A DNA stretch of 64,000 bases from Smithella sp. (GCA_007244375.1 SCVW01000048.1:124001-188000), one strand, 5' to 3'; counted from the first letter of the stretch, positions 26,633 to 35,999 are shown. Notes: generated by a model from the sequence alone, not told the origin. Numbers and translations are program-made.

Positions 26633-27850
26633 ATGCAAAAACCTATAATGTGCAAGAAGGCTTTAGCCCTTTCCGGCGGCGGACCGGCGGTAGGCATCGA
26701 GATTGGCGCTTTGAAAGCATTTGAAGAAAAAGGAATAGACTTTGATATTTTTTCCTGTGCGTGTGTGGGCAGCTGGGTTGGTTGTCTATACAACAGTCTT
26801 TCTCCTGAACCTGACAGGATGAAAAAGGTCGAAGATTTCTTTTTCGATAAAATCTTCATTCCCGATGATATTTATGAAAGTTTCCCTATCTGTTACAAAG
26901 TATTCCGCATGAATTATTTTGAAGATATGAAAAAATATATCGAGAAACTCCTTGATCTGACTACATACTGGAAGCTTTTTCTTCCTGATCGCATCATGCA
27001 ATATTTCCAGCAGATGCAATTAAATCCTCCCAAAACGACTGACGAGATAAACTATTGTATTTCTGAAGGTCTTGCTCTTAATCCTATTGTCAGATTGATG
27101 AGTGAATTTATTTATAAAGTTAAAAAAAGCGGAATCGCAGGACTGGTTAACAACGCTGATTTTGTCGAGGGAAATATCAATATGGAAAATCTTTTTAAAA
27201 GCGACAAACTTGTTTATCTTAACGCTTACAATATGACAAAGGCTAAGTTGGAAAGATTCATAAACCGAAAACATCATAAAGAATATGATCCGATAAGCGC
27301 GGATGCCTTAATGGCTGGTTCAAGTGTTCTTGAATATACAGAAAATAGAACAATTGGCGGAAGTTTCGATAAATATTGCGAAGGCGCAGTTATTAATACG
27401 GTTGAACTGGACACGCTACTTGAACATGACCATAAAGGAGAATTAGATGAAATCTGGGTAGTAAAGATAGCTGATTATCAGGAGGTCAAACCACCGAAAA
27501 ATTTGATTGAAGCCGCCTTAACTGCCGTCATGCTTCCCTTTGATACAATTTCTGATGATGATATAGAAATATTCTCTCATCATTTAGCACAGATATCAGA
27601 TAATGAGAAAACAAGATTAATAAAAATCAATATGAATTATGGCACCGTCAATTATCACTGGAACCATTCAAATTTAAAAGAAGGCATTAAAACCGGATAT
27701 GAAGGTACTATAAAGGCAATTGAAGAATACGAGGCAAGAAAGAAAACATTAGGGTTAAGTAGAGATGGAAGTAAGTCCGTAATTAATTTACTCACACCTC
27801 CCAAATCGATGCGGGCTGCGCGCTGGAACCTAGAGGAAACAATTCAATGA
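26633..27850 (+). CDS. Patatin-like protein with an altered active site
   Basis: A 405-residue protein with a patatin-type N-terminus: the oxyanion loop ALSGGGPAVGIEIGAL (residues 10-27) is clear. The nucleophile elbow, normally G-x-S-x-G, reads CVGSWVG at 44-50, so the spacing around Ser47 is not canonical. The second dyad residue, normally in DGG, corresponds to EGA near residue 250. Both changes suggest it may be catalytically weak or dead, or use a shifted geometry. No signal peptide or membrane helix is visible. It lies after a PAS-LuxR regulator gene. Fold assignment is fairly safe; lipase activity is doubtful. Confidence 0.75.
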   Translation: MQKPIMCKKALALSGGGPAVGIEIGALKAFEEKGIDFDIFSCACVGSWVGCLYNSLSPEPDRMKKVEDFFFDKIFIPDDIYESFPICYKVFRMNYFEDMKKYIEKLLDLTTYWKLFLPDRIMQYFQQMQLNPPKTTDEINYCISEGLALNPIVRLMSEFIYKVKKSGIAGLVNNADFVEGNINMENLFKSDKLVYLNAYNMTKAKLERFINRKHHKEYDPISADALMAGSSVLEYTENRTIGGSFDKYCEGAVINTVELDTLLEHDHKGELDEIWVVKIADYQEVKPPKNLIEAALTAVMLPFDTISDDDIEIFSHHLAQISDNEKTRLIKINMNYGTVNYHWNHSNLKEGIKTGYEGTIKAIEEYEARKKTLGLSRDGSKSVINLLTPPKSMRAARWNLEETIQ

Positions 27851-27866
27851 ATCATTTGCCGGACAA

Positions 27867-29111
27867 TTAGGTTGTATACTGTTTACCTTTCTTCAGCGTC
27901 AGAATGGCAAGACCAATGCAACTAAGCACAAAAATATTTATCAACCAGAGATAGTGGTATGATCCGAATTTATCATAAACAAAACCGCCTAAAGCTGGTC
28001 CGATTGCGCCACCGACACCGATAAAAAAAGTTAAAAGACCATAGATTGATCCCAAAACATGTCTGCCGAAACGATCAGCTATAAGAAGCGGTATTAAAGG
28101 TGCGAGCGAACCGTAGCCAAACCCATAGATAAGAGCACAAACATACAGATTAAAGACACCGCGTACATTCAGCATAAGTATTGTACCTGTCAGCATAAAA
28201 ACTATCCCGGTAAAAGATACATATTTGGGATCTTTTATTCTGTCTGTCATCCAACCGAAAAGAAATTGGCCGATAAAACCGGTTAAACTTATCGCGGCTA
28301 AAGACGAAGCACCGGCCATTTTATCAATACCGTTATCAGTCGCATAGGCCACCTGATGCACAAAAACAGACATAGTAACCATAACAGCCAATCCCTGACA
28401 AAAAGCAAGCGTCCAGAAACGCGAATCTTTAAAAAGAATCAGGGCGGAAACACTTTGAATTTGTTTTGTTCCCGGCAGTTGATGACTAAAAGTTATTTCG
28501 TCTCCATCAGGTAAAAGACCATACGCTTCAGGATTAGTTTTTTTCATCAACGTTTGGGAAATTAAGACTCCCATCAATAATACAATAAAACTCAAAGTCA
28601 TCAACCCGAAACGCCAATTAAATGTGCTGACAATATATCCGGCTAGTGGCGTCAATATAACAGTTCCCAGACTTATTCCCATGGAAGCAATTCCCACTGC
28701 CACTCCCCTTTTTTTAACAAACCATTTACCGACTGAAGAACTGCAGGCAACCACACCCATTCCGGCGGCTCCCAATCCGACCATAAATCCATAACTGACA
28801 AACAAACCGAGAGAAGTTTTAACAAAGCTTGTCATCATGTAACCACAACAGGAAATCAAAGCCCCTGCTGTTATTATCCAACGTGGCGCAATTCGGTCCA
28901 GCATTTTTCCGACAAATATTGCGCAAAATGAATAGACAACCATATTGATGGTCGCTGCCATCGATATTACCGAACGTGACAAGCCAAACTCTGCCGCCAT
29001 AGGCTTTAGAAAAACACCGAAACAGTAACGGGACCCATAATTCATCGCCATCACTAGAAAAGCTCCGCTTACAATGTACCAGCCCCAGAAGATTTTTTGA
29101 TTTTTGTCCAT
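27867..29111 (-). CDS. MFS transporter, oxalate/formate antiporter or monocarboxylate type
   Basis: A permease of about 414 residues with 12 predicted membrane segments. The opening FWGWYIVSGAFLVMAMNYGSRY and the loops GKMLDRIAPRW (after helix 2) and GWMTDRIKDPK (after helix 8) fit the OFA/monocarboxylate branch of the major facilitator superfamily. The likely substrate is a small carboxylate, but this is family-level inference. The ATG at 29111 is used here; a GTG at 29123 would add four residues, and neither has a good ribosome-binding site. A palindromic repeat begins 10-25 bases upstream, so the promoter may lie inside or beyond it. Confidence 0.85.
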   Translation of the reverse strand: MDKNQKIFWGWYIVSGAFLVMAMNYGSRYCFGVFLKPMAAEFGLSRSVISMAATINMVVYSFCAIFVGKMLDRIAPRWIITAGALISCCGYMMTSFVKTSLGLFVSYGFMVGLGAAGMGVVACSSSVGKWFVKKRGVAVGIASMGISLGTVILTPLAGYIVSTFNWRFGLMTLSFIVLLMGVLISQTLMKKTNPEAYGLLPDGDEITFSHQLPGTKQIQSVSALILFKDSRFWTLAFCQGLAVMVTMSVFVHQVAYATDNGIDKMAGASSLAAISLTGFIGQFLFGWMTDRIKDPKYVSFTGIVFMLTGTILMLNVRGVFNLYVCALIYGFGYGSLAPLIPLLIADRFGRHVLGSIYGLLTFFIGVGGAIGPALGGFVYDKFGSYHYLWLINIFVLSCIGLAILTLKKGKQYTT

Positions 29112-29133
29112 TGATACATCCACAAGCTAACTA

Positions 29134-29256
29134 ATACCATTTCGATTTCAAAGGATAACGCGGCGGCAAGGAGGAGGCTCCGCAGGCGTATAACTAATAC
29201 GTTGAGGAAGCCGACGACGCTGCCAACAAAGTTAGCCAAAGAAATCGAATTGGTAT
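29134..29256. repeat. MITE-like palindromic repeat, family B, copy 1
   Basis: A 123-bp element with terminal inverted repeats (ATACCATTTCGATTTCAAAG at the left, CTTTGGCTAAC-type complement ending ATTGGTAT at the right; about 21 of 26 positions pair). The centre carries AGGCGTAT-N6-ATACGTTGAGGAAGCC and GCCAACAAAGTTAGC. Related elements are at 42907-42986, 54185-54274, 59329-59450 and 63149-63228. Confidence 0.75.
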
Positions 29257-29630
29257 AATATCCACCGATTTCTTTACCATTAAATCTTTCTATTAGGAAT
29301 AAATATCTCTTATGCAAAATATATAAAACTAATAATTACTATTCCTTTGTCATCCCGTACTTGATACGGGATCCAGCATTTCCAGGAGTGGTTTCCTGTT
29401 TTTGTCGTGACAACAATCTGGATACCGATTTACACCGATATGACGGAAGAGTGCAATTTTTCAAAGCATGTTCAGGTAATCATAGATCAACGACAGATTT
29501 AAAATTGCAAGTCGGGCACAATATTTAATTTGACATCTGATTTTGAATAATTTACAAAACGAAATATTTTTATTGAACAATCTTCACTTATACAAAAGCA
29601 CCTGGCAAATAAATTTTTAGGGGGTATCCC
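29257..29630. promoter_or_regulatory. Intergenic region with a REP-like hairpin and a candidate promoter
   Basis: ATCCCGTA-CTTGA-TACGGGAT (29352-29372) is a perfect 8-bp hairpin followed by CCAGCATT, matching the REP-like element near 45602. Further on, TTGACA (29530-29535), 17 bases and TACAAA (29553-29558) form a plausible promoter for the ankyrin gene. No gene is seen. Confidence 0.5.
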
Positions 29631-31736
29631 ATGAAACGAATACTGTTTTCTATTTTTTGCGTTCTTTTGATGTCAGTGATTTTTGCCGAGGCAGGCATAT
29701 CAGACAAAAATGATAAATTGATTCAAGCCGCCGAAACAGGCAATCTGCAAGGTGTGCAAAGCGCACTGGCTGAAGGCGCAGATATCAATGCTCTGATGGT
29801 AAAAAAATATGAGTTCGGTATGGAAAAAGGTACAACGGCTTTAATAGCGGCATCAGAAAAAGGTCATAAAGAAGTTGTCAAACTTCTCTTGAATAGGGGC
29901 GCTAATGTAAACATAAAAGATATTCCTAATGGATTTACGGCTCTGGTAGTGGCATCGCAAAATGGTCATACCGATATAGTAAAACTCCTTTTGGATAAAG
30001 GTGCTGATGCAAATGAAATAGAAGCCGTCACAGGCCATCCTGCGTTAATATGGGCAGCAGGTAAAGGCTATGCGGAGATTGTTAAACGCCTATTAAATAG
30101 GGGAGCTGGTATAAATACAAAAGACGCCAATGGGTTCACTGCTCTGATGGTAGCATCGGATGGTGGTCACAGAGAAGTTGTAAAACTGCTTTTGGATCAG
30201 GGAGTTGACGTAAATATAAAAAGTACTATCGATGGCTCAACTGCTCTAATATGGGCATCTCAAAAGGGACATAATGAAATAGTAAAGCTTCTTGTGAACA
30301 AGCATGCCGATCTTAATGTCAAAGATAAAAAGAATAGTTCAAGCGCTCTGACACTGGCATCTTATATCGGTAATGCAGAAATTGTTAAATTCCTATTAGA
30401 TAACGGCGCTGATATAAATACAAAGGATGGTACGGGCTTTACTTCCTTGATTTGGGCTGCGGATAAAGGCCATACGGATGTCGTAAAAATTCTTTTGGAT
30501 AGAGGCGCAAATGTAGACACACGAGAAACAATTAAAGGCGCAACAGCCCTTTGGTGGGCATCAGACAACGGATATTTGGAAATCGTCAAACTTCTTCTGC
30601 AGAAAGGCGCTAGCGTTGATTCAAGGGACACCACTTATGGAGCAACGCCTTTGATGTGTGCGTCACAAAAGGGACACGCAGAGGTTGTCAAATTCTTGTT
30701 GGACAAAGGAGCTGATCCTAACATAGAGACCACCAGCAATGATGCAAAAGGTATTACAGCCCTTGTGTCAGCATTAGGAAGTGAACGGGAGGATATTGTT
30801 AAACTTCTTTTGGATAAAGGCGCTAATTTTAATTTAAAACACATTAATAATATCCCATATGCCCTGATTATGGCATCAAAAGATGGTTATTTGAACTTTG
30901 TTAAAATGCTTTTGAATAAAGGAGTTGATGTCAATTTAACAGATAAGGAAGGATATTCAGCTTTAATGGCCGCTGCGGAAAATGGTCAAATAAAAATAAT
31001 CAATTTACTATTAGACAAAGGGGCTAATATCAACTTAAAGAATACTTATGATGGTTCAACGGCTCTGTTCATGGCAGCCAGCAGCGGTCAAGCAGAAGTT
31101 GTTAAACTTCTATTGGATAAGGGCGCTGATGTGAACGCTAAAAGAGCTTCAGGTGGTCAAAGAAGGGTTATCGCATCAATATACAGAGACGGATCAACAC
31201 CACTGCTGGCTGCATCTTATCACGGATATGTGGAAATAGTAAAACTGCTTTTGGATAAAGGTGCGGATGTTAATGTAAAAAGCAGCGATGGTTATAATGC
31301 ACTAATATTAGCATCGGCTTGTGGCCATACGAAAAGTGGTTATACTAAGATTAATAAAAATCTATTCGCATCGCCGAATCGATACACGGAAATTGTTAAG
31401 CTGCTTTTGGACAAAGGCACAGACATTAATGAAAGAGATTCTGACAACGCAACTGCCTTGTTTAGAGCATCGCAGAATGGTCTTACGGAAGTTGTAAAAC
31501 TTCTTTTAGAAAAAGGTGCTGATGTAAATGTACAAAACATTAATGATGCAACACCTTTGATGATGGCATCTACCGGTGGTCACAAGGATATTGTCAAAAT
31601 TCTTCTGGAAAAAGGTGCTAACATGAATGTAATAACGAATATTGATGGAGTCGAATACACTGCTTTGAAGATAGCAAAGAAAAAAGGCTGGAATGATATT
31701 GTAACGATATTGAAACAAGCCGGAGCAAAGGAATAG
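29631..31736 (+). CDS. Secreted ankyrin-repeat protein
   Basis: A 701-residue protein with a signal peptide (MKRILFSIFCVLLMSVIFAEA) followed by about 19 ankyrin repeats, mostly of the form G-x-T-A-L-x-x-A-x-x-x-G-H-x-x-I-V-K-L-L-L-D-K-G-A-D-V-N-x-K. Two repeats carry insertions (near 520 with GQRRVI and near 575 with TKSGYTK), and one is degenerate. There is no enzymatic domain, so it is probably a periplasmic or exported binding scaffold. The GGGGGT ribosome-binding site is close to the ATG. The next gene, convergent, encodes a START-like exported protein. No specific partner can be named. Confidence 0.92.
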   Translation: MKRILFSIFCVLLMSVIFAEAGISDKNDKLIQAAETGNLQGVQSALAEGADINALMVKKYEFGMEKGTTALIAASEKGHKEVVKLLLNRGANVNIKDIPNGFTALVVASQNGHTDIVKLLLDKGADANEIEAVTGHPALIWAAGKGYAEIVKRLLNRGAGINTKDANGFTALMVASDGGHREVVKLLLDQGVDVNIKSTIDGSTALIWASQKGHNEIVKLLVNKHADLNVKDKKNSSSALTLASYIGNAEIVKFLLDNGADINTKDGTGFTSLIWAADKGHTDVVKILLDRGANVDTRETIKGATALWWASDNGYLEIVKLLLQKGASVDSRDTTYGATPLMCASQKGHAEVVKFLLDKGADPNIETTSNDAKGITALVSALGSEREDIVKLLLDKGANFNLKHINNIPYALIMASKDGYLNFVKMLLNKGVDVNLTDKEGYSALMAAAENGQIKIINLLLDKGANINLKNTYDGSTALFMAASSGQAEVVKLLLDKGADVNAKRASGGQRRVIASIYRDGSTPLLAASYHGYVEIVKLLLDKGADVNVKSSDGYNALILASACGHTKSGYTKINKNLFASPNRYTEIVKLLLDKGTDINERDSDNATALFRASQNGLTEVVKLLLEKGADVNVQNINDATPLMMASTGGHKDIVKILLEKGANMNVITNIDGVEYTALKIAKKKGWNDIVTILKQAGAKE

Positions 31737-31798
31737 GCAGATTTATTATTAGTATTTGAATATTTCTTCGACAATATTTTTTTCTATTATTGCATAGA

Positions 31799-32506
31799 TT
31801 AGCGTTTGAGTTTCTCTGTGGTAGTGACAACATTTTTGACATTCTTGAATTTGTCCTTTTTCACCATTTGTCTGAGTCCGGCTATGGTCTTTATTCCATA
31901 ATCTTTGGTAAGCATATTGACAAGAAAATGGGGCAATCTCCCGCCTTGATCACCCAGAACATGATAGGTAACCTCAGTTTTGTCTGCGCCTTTTGGTACC
32001 AGTGTACAATCAGTGATAGATGACGGCATCCGTACGACATTTTTTTTATGATTATATGAGGTTTTTATCCCTTCTGCGTGGCAATAGATAGCACCTGTTG
32101 ATTTATCCACTGACCATAAAGCTTTTGCCACAGCATCACGATCGCTCACAGGGAAAATCAAATCAATCAAACTATAGAAATAGATAACATCCCCCTCACT
32201 TCTCATTTCAGGGGTATTGATTATGAAAGATTCTTTACACAAAAATACATATTGAGGCATTACGGAAATATCACGCATAACAGCTTCGACAACCGCGATC
32301 GGCGCATCCACGATACCTGTGGCCTTTATCTCATTAACACAGTTTCTGGTAGTTGGCCTTGTATAGCCTGTAATACCATCTGATTCTCCGATTTTCTTCC
32401 AGCCGTCATCTGCCGCCCACGCAGCTGCAATGCTTATTGCGGCGATAAGAAAGATTAACCTACTGAACTTAAATAACTTCAACATAATTATTTTTCGCGT
32501 GTACAT
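31799..32506 (-). CDS. Exported START/SRPBCC-domain protein
   Basis: A 235-residue protein with an N-terminal signal peptide; if translation starts at the inner Met (32485) the leader is MLKLFKFSRLIFLIAAISIAAAWAA. The rest resembles the START lipid-binding fold: W-K-K-I-G-E-S-D-G-I-T-G-Y-T-R near residue 38, VVEAVMRDISVMPQYV near 75 and LPHFLVNML near 195. It may bind a lipid or hydrophobic ligand in the periplasm. It lies between the convergent ankyrin gene and a TetR regulator gene. No ribosome-binding site distinguishes the two starts. Confidence 0.75.
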   Translation of the reverse strand: MYTRKIIMLKLFKFSRLIFLIAAISIAAAWAADDGWKKIGESDGITGYTRPTTRNCVNEIKATGIVDAPIAVVEAVMRDISVMPQYVFLCKESFIINTPEMRSEGDVIYFYSLIDLIFPVSDRDAVAKALWSVDKSTGAIYCHAEGIKTSYNHKKNVVRMPSSITDCTLVPKGADKTEVTYHVLGDQGGRLPHFLVNMLTKDYGIKTIAGLRQMVKKDKFKNVKNVVTTTEKLKR

Positions 32507-32603
32507 ATTTTCGCTGATATCTTGACACAGTAATATTTGTTATCATTTTAGATATGATATCGTACATTATTATATTTGAAATATTATTTCTATGGAATTT
32601 CTA

Positions 32604-33260
32604 TCATTGGCCGACAAGAATTTTTTTAAACCAGGGGAAAAAGAGTGTCATGCTGGCGTCCTTTACCCATGTCCGGTATTTTTCCTCTAACGGATTCATA
32701 TTAAGTATCTGGGCCTGGCATGATCTGGCTCCGACCAAAGAAATCATCAGACTATAAAAACAATAAATAAACATTTCTATTTCGCGGCTTGCCCCCCGGA
32801 GGGTAAGTTTTTCTTCCATGCCACGTCTCATAGCAGCCATGCTCATAATAATAAAACGGTATCCTGGTATTTCTTCAATATTGCCAATGTTTACGGCATT
32901 AAGGGCAGCTATACGCAAAGCGTCGGGTTTATCCATGGTGTAATCAAGCATTCTATCAACAAAGAGCGAGAATCCTTCCTTAAACGACATAGTATCAAGA
33001 CCGTCATACCAGGAATCCTGCACCGGAATTGTCTCATTATAAATAGCCTCGGCCATTTCATAGAATAGTTTTTCCTTGGAACCGAAATAATAATGAATCA
33101 TAGGGTGCTCTACACCAGCCTGTCTGGCAATCATACGAGTACTGGCTGTTTTAAACGAATATGATGAAAACACTTCTCTAGCCGCTTGTAAAATTCTTTC
33201 CCTGACATTTTTTTCACTGGCAGGTGATTGTTTTTTAGTAGTTTTTTTTAACTTTTCCAT
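32604..33260 (-). CDS. TetR-family regulator
   Basis: A 218-residue regulator. The helix-turn-helix is at about 20-65 (RILQAAREVFSSYSFKTASTRMIARQAGVEHPMIHYYFGSKEKL in outline), typical of TetR. A lysine-rich tail precedes it (MEKLKKTTKKQ). The C-terminal ligand domain is like those of acyl-CoA or lipid-responsive regulators but is not diagnostic. It is divergent from two acyl-CoA dehydrogenase genes, and candidate operators with the ACC-N4-GGT pattern lie in the gap, one near its own start. Confidence 0.9.
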   Translation of the reverse strand: MEKLKKTTKKQSPASEKNVRERILQAAREVFSSYSFKTASTRMIARQAGVEHPMIHYYFGSKEKLFYEMAEAIYNETIPVQDSWYDGLDTMSFKEGFSLFVDRMLDYTMDKPDALRIAALNAVNIGNIEEIPGYRFIIMSMAAMRRGMEEKLTLRGASREIEMFIYCFYSLMISLVGARSCQAQILNMNPLEEKYRTWVKDASMTLFFPWFKKILVGQ

Positions 33261-33670
33261 AATTCAGCATGATATAAATAAGACCACATGGTAAATAAAA
33301 TATTTAAATTTTTACAGCCTCTATTTGGCTAATTCAGCACCTTTCACAGTAATAACGTATAATTGTATAAGTTGTTGTATTTATAGTCATATGCTGTACA
33401 TACCACAATATTTATCATAAAGATAGAAATATTTTAAAAAAGAGATTGACATGTATTATTTTTTTTAGTACTTACCAATCGGTAAACAATTTTGTAACAA
33501 ATTTAGAACAGATGAAATTCTGCGTAGGTTGGTTTTGTGTGTTCTAATTTTTAGTTACTCTTTTAGAGTGACACCGTAACAAAATTGTCGTAGCATCACA
33601 AAAGTTTTTGGTTTTAATATAGATATTTTTTAAACATTGGTTATTACAAAAGCTAAAAAAGGAGGTAGGA
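33261..33670. promoter_or_regulatory. Divergent regulatory region with candidate TetR operators
   Basis: TTACCAATCGGTAA (33472-33485) is a perfect TTACC-N4-GGTAA palindrome lying about 20 bases after TTGACA (33446-33451), so a repressor bound there would cover the -10 region of the dehydrogenase operon. A second, weaker site with the same spacing, ACCACATGGTAA (33284-33295), is 24 bases ahead of the TetR gene. No gene is seen. Confidence 0.55.
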
Positions 33671-34777
33671 ATGTCAACGTTTAGTTTGGATGAAGATCAA
33701 CGACAGATTAAAGAATCCATGGAAAGTTTTGCGGCCGACGAAATAAGACCGCTTTCAAGGGATTGCGATGAGGAATTTCGTCTTCCGCAGGAATTTCTTG
33801 AAAAAACATGGGGGCTGGGACTTACAGCCAATATTATACCTGAAGAGTATGGTGGCTATGGATTTAACAGATCTTGCCTCAATAATGTCATCATGGCAGA
33901 GGCACTTGCTCACGGCGATCTTTCATTATCTCTCGCGGCAATGGCGCCAAATCTTTTTGTGTTGCCCATTCTGGAAATGGGAACGGATACACAGAAGAAA
34001 AAATATCTTCCGACTTTTTGCGGCGACAAATACAAGGTTGGAACCTTGGCTATCATGGAACACTCCATTTCTTATGATCCGTTTAACGTGCAAACAAAAG
34101 CCGTTCTGAACAAGGATAGTTATGTTTTAAACGGAGAAAAATGCCTTGTTCCGATGGCGGATCAGGCAGAATACATGCTTGTAATTGCTTCGACAGACAA
34201 GGGCACCGGCGCTTTTATCGTTGATAAAAATACGGCGGGGATTTCACTGGTAGAAAAAGAAAAAAATATGGGTCTCAATGCTCTGCCACTATACAGAGTA
34301 GCCTTTAAAGATTGCAAGGTCCCTGTTGAAAATTGTCTCGGTGGGGAAAAGGGAATTGATTATACAAGACTTTTGTGTCTTTCCCGTATCGGACTTTCCG
34401 CCACGATGGTTGGTATTTCACAGGCAGTATTGGATTACTCCATCAAATATGCAAAAGAACGTGTAGCTTTCGGATTTCCTATTGCCACACGTCAGTCAAT
34501 CGCATTTATGTTTGCCGATGCCGCCATAGAAATTGAAGGAATAAGATCTTTGACCTGGAAAGCGGCCTGGACAGCAGACCAGGGAGAAGCAATGAATAGC
34601 GAACTTTTGAGGATCTCCTATCTAACCAAAACGTATGCTGCCGAACAGGCGTTTAAGATTGCCGACTATGGAGTTTCGATATTGGGAGGACATGGCCTTA
34701 TCCGTGAACATAACATCGAGCTGTGGTTCAGGAATGCAAGGGCATTTTCAATGTTAGAAGGTCTGGCAATGGCCTAA
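33671..34777 (+). CDS. Acyl-CoA dehydrogenase (first of a pair)
   Basis: An FAD enzyme of 368 residues that oxidises acyl-CoA at the alpha-beta position. It shows the ACAD layout: N-terminal helices, middle beta domain with TLAIMEHSISYDPFN (a diverged FAD-contact loop; other family members have T-E-P-x-x-G-S-D), and C-terminal helices with ERVAFGFPIATRQSIAFMFAD and GVSILGGHGLIREHNIE. The C-terminal catalytic-base position reads MLEG rather than YEG-T, keeping a glutamate. The chain stops four residues after it, shorter than usual. AAGGAGG precedes the ATG. It is followed 22 bases later by a second dehydrogenase, suggesting a heteromer or two successive enzymes. Confidence 0.88.
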   Translation: MSTFSLDEDQRQIKESMESFAADEIRPLSRDCDEEFRLPQEFLEKTWGLGLTANIIPEEYGGYGFNRSCLNNVIMAEALAHGDLSLSLAAMAPNLFVLPILEMGTDTQKKKYLPTFCGDKYKVGTLAIMEHSISYDPFNVQTKAVLNKDSYVLNGEKCLVPMADQAEYMLVIASTDKGTGAFIVDKNTAGISLVEKEKNMGLNALPLYRVAFKDCKVPVENCLGGEKGIDYTRLLCLSRIGLSATMVGISQAVLDYSIKYAKERVAFGFPIATRQSIAFMFADAAIEIEGIRSLTWKAAWTADQGEAMNSELLRISYLTKTYAAEQAFKIADYGVSILGGHGLIREHNIELWFRNARAFSMLEGLAMA

Positions 34778-34799
34778 GCCTAAATTAAGGAGGAGCAAA

Positions 34800-35999
34800 A
34801 TGATAAGTTTTAAAGTATCTGATATGGAAAAACAGGTTGCGGATTTAATCCATGGTATGGCCAAAGATATCATGAGACCGATTGCACGATATTATGACGA
34901 ACATGAACATCAAAGACCGACGGAACTGGAGCCGTTTCGCGTTATCATGCAGGCGGGAGGAATGGGAGCAGGCAGAAAAAAGAAGAGCGGCGAAAAAAAG
35001 GAAATTAAAGTAACCGACGATAAGATTGGTGCAAATGCAATGTCTATTACCGGGGCCGAAGAACTGGCCTGGGGTGATGTCGGATTAATGCTGGCCCTAC
35101 CCGGATCAGGTTTGGGAAACGCAGCTATCGGAGCTGTTGCTACCGATGAACAGTATGAACGATTCGGACAGAAGTACGCCGCCATGGCTATTACCGAACC
35201 GGGTTGCGGATCGGATGCCAGCGCCGTCAGTACAACGGCAGTACCTGATGGTGATGATTATATATTAAATGGTGAAAAGATATTTGTAACGGACGGTGAT
35301 CGCTGTGAGGTAGTTGTTGTCTGGGCTACTCTCGACAAGAGTAAGGGTAGAAATGCAATTAAATCCTTTGTCGTGGAAAAAGGAACTCCTGGTCTGACAG
35401 TAGCGAAGCTGGAACATAAGTGCGGTATCAGGGCTTCCGATACTGCCGTGCTGGTTCTCCAAGATTGCAGAATACCAAAAACCAATATATTGGGTGACCC
35501 TGAGATAAGGCCCGAAGGCGGTTTCAAGGGTGTTATGGCAACCTTCGATGCCTCACGTCCATTGGTTGGTGCTCTGGCACTGGGTTGTGCAAGAGCTGCC
35601 TATGAATTCACCAAAGAAGCACTGGCTAAAGAAGGGATAGAAATACGGTACGACAAACCCTTGATTAAGCTAAGCGCTATTGAAAAGGACATGCTCTGGA
35701 TGGAAGCCCAGTTGGAAATGATGCGCGTCATAATACAAAAGGCTGCATGGATGGCCGATAATGGCCGGCCGAATAATTTAGAGGCGTCCATGGCCAAGGC
35801 CAAAGGAGGCAAGGCAGGCAATCTGGTTGTTCAGAAGTGTGTTGAGATCCTTGGACCTATCGGATATTCGCAGAGATATCTACTGGAAAAATGGATGAGA
35901 GACAATAAAGTTAATGATATTTATGAGGGAACCCAGCAGATTCAGATGCTGGTTATCGCAAGACGTATCCTTGATTATGGAAGAGATATGCTTGCTTAA
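34800..35999 (+). CDS. Acyl-CoA dehydrogenase (second of a pair)
   Basis: A canonical 399-residue acyl-CoA dehydrogenase. The FAD/substrate signature AITEPGCGSDASAV is at about 130, EKIFVTDGDRC near 160, and the catalytic base glutamate is in NDIYEGTQQIQ near residue 380. An unusual lysine-rich insertion (GRKKKSGEKKEIK) lies near residue 60. It follows the first dehydrogenase at a 22-base distance with AGGAGG before the ATG, and a strong terminator follows its stop, so the two form one transcription unit. Chain length and electron-transfer partner are not visible; no etfAB genes are nearby. Confidence 0.92.
   Translation: MISFKVSDMEKQVADLIHGMAKDIMRPIARYYDEHEHQRPTELEPFRVIMQAGGMGAGRKKKSGEKKEIKVTDDKIGANAMSITGAEELAWGDVGLMLALPGSGLGNAAIGAVATDEQYERFGQKYAAMAITEPGCGSDASAVSTTAVPDGDDYILNGEKIFVTDGDRCEVVVVWATLDKSKGRNAIKSFVVEKGTPGLTVAKLEHKCGIRASDTAVLVLQDCRIPKTNILGDPEIRPEGGFKGVMATFDASRPLVGALALGCARAAYEFTKEALAKEGIEIRYDKPLIKLSAIEKDMLWMEAQLEMMRVIIQKAAWMADNGRPNNLEASMAKAKGGKAGNLVVQKCVEILGPIGYSQRYLLEKWMRDNKVNDIYEGTQQIQMLVIARRILDYGRDMLA

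Noticed and set aside
29850-31700. Regularly spaced repeated DNA that could be mistaken for a CRISPR or tandem array
   Set aside because: The period of about 99 bases corresponds to 33-residue ankyrin repeats in an intact reading frame; the repeats are not identical and have no unique spacers.
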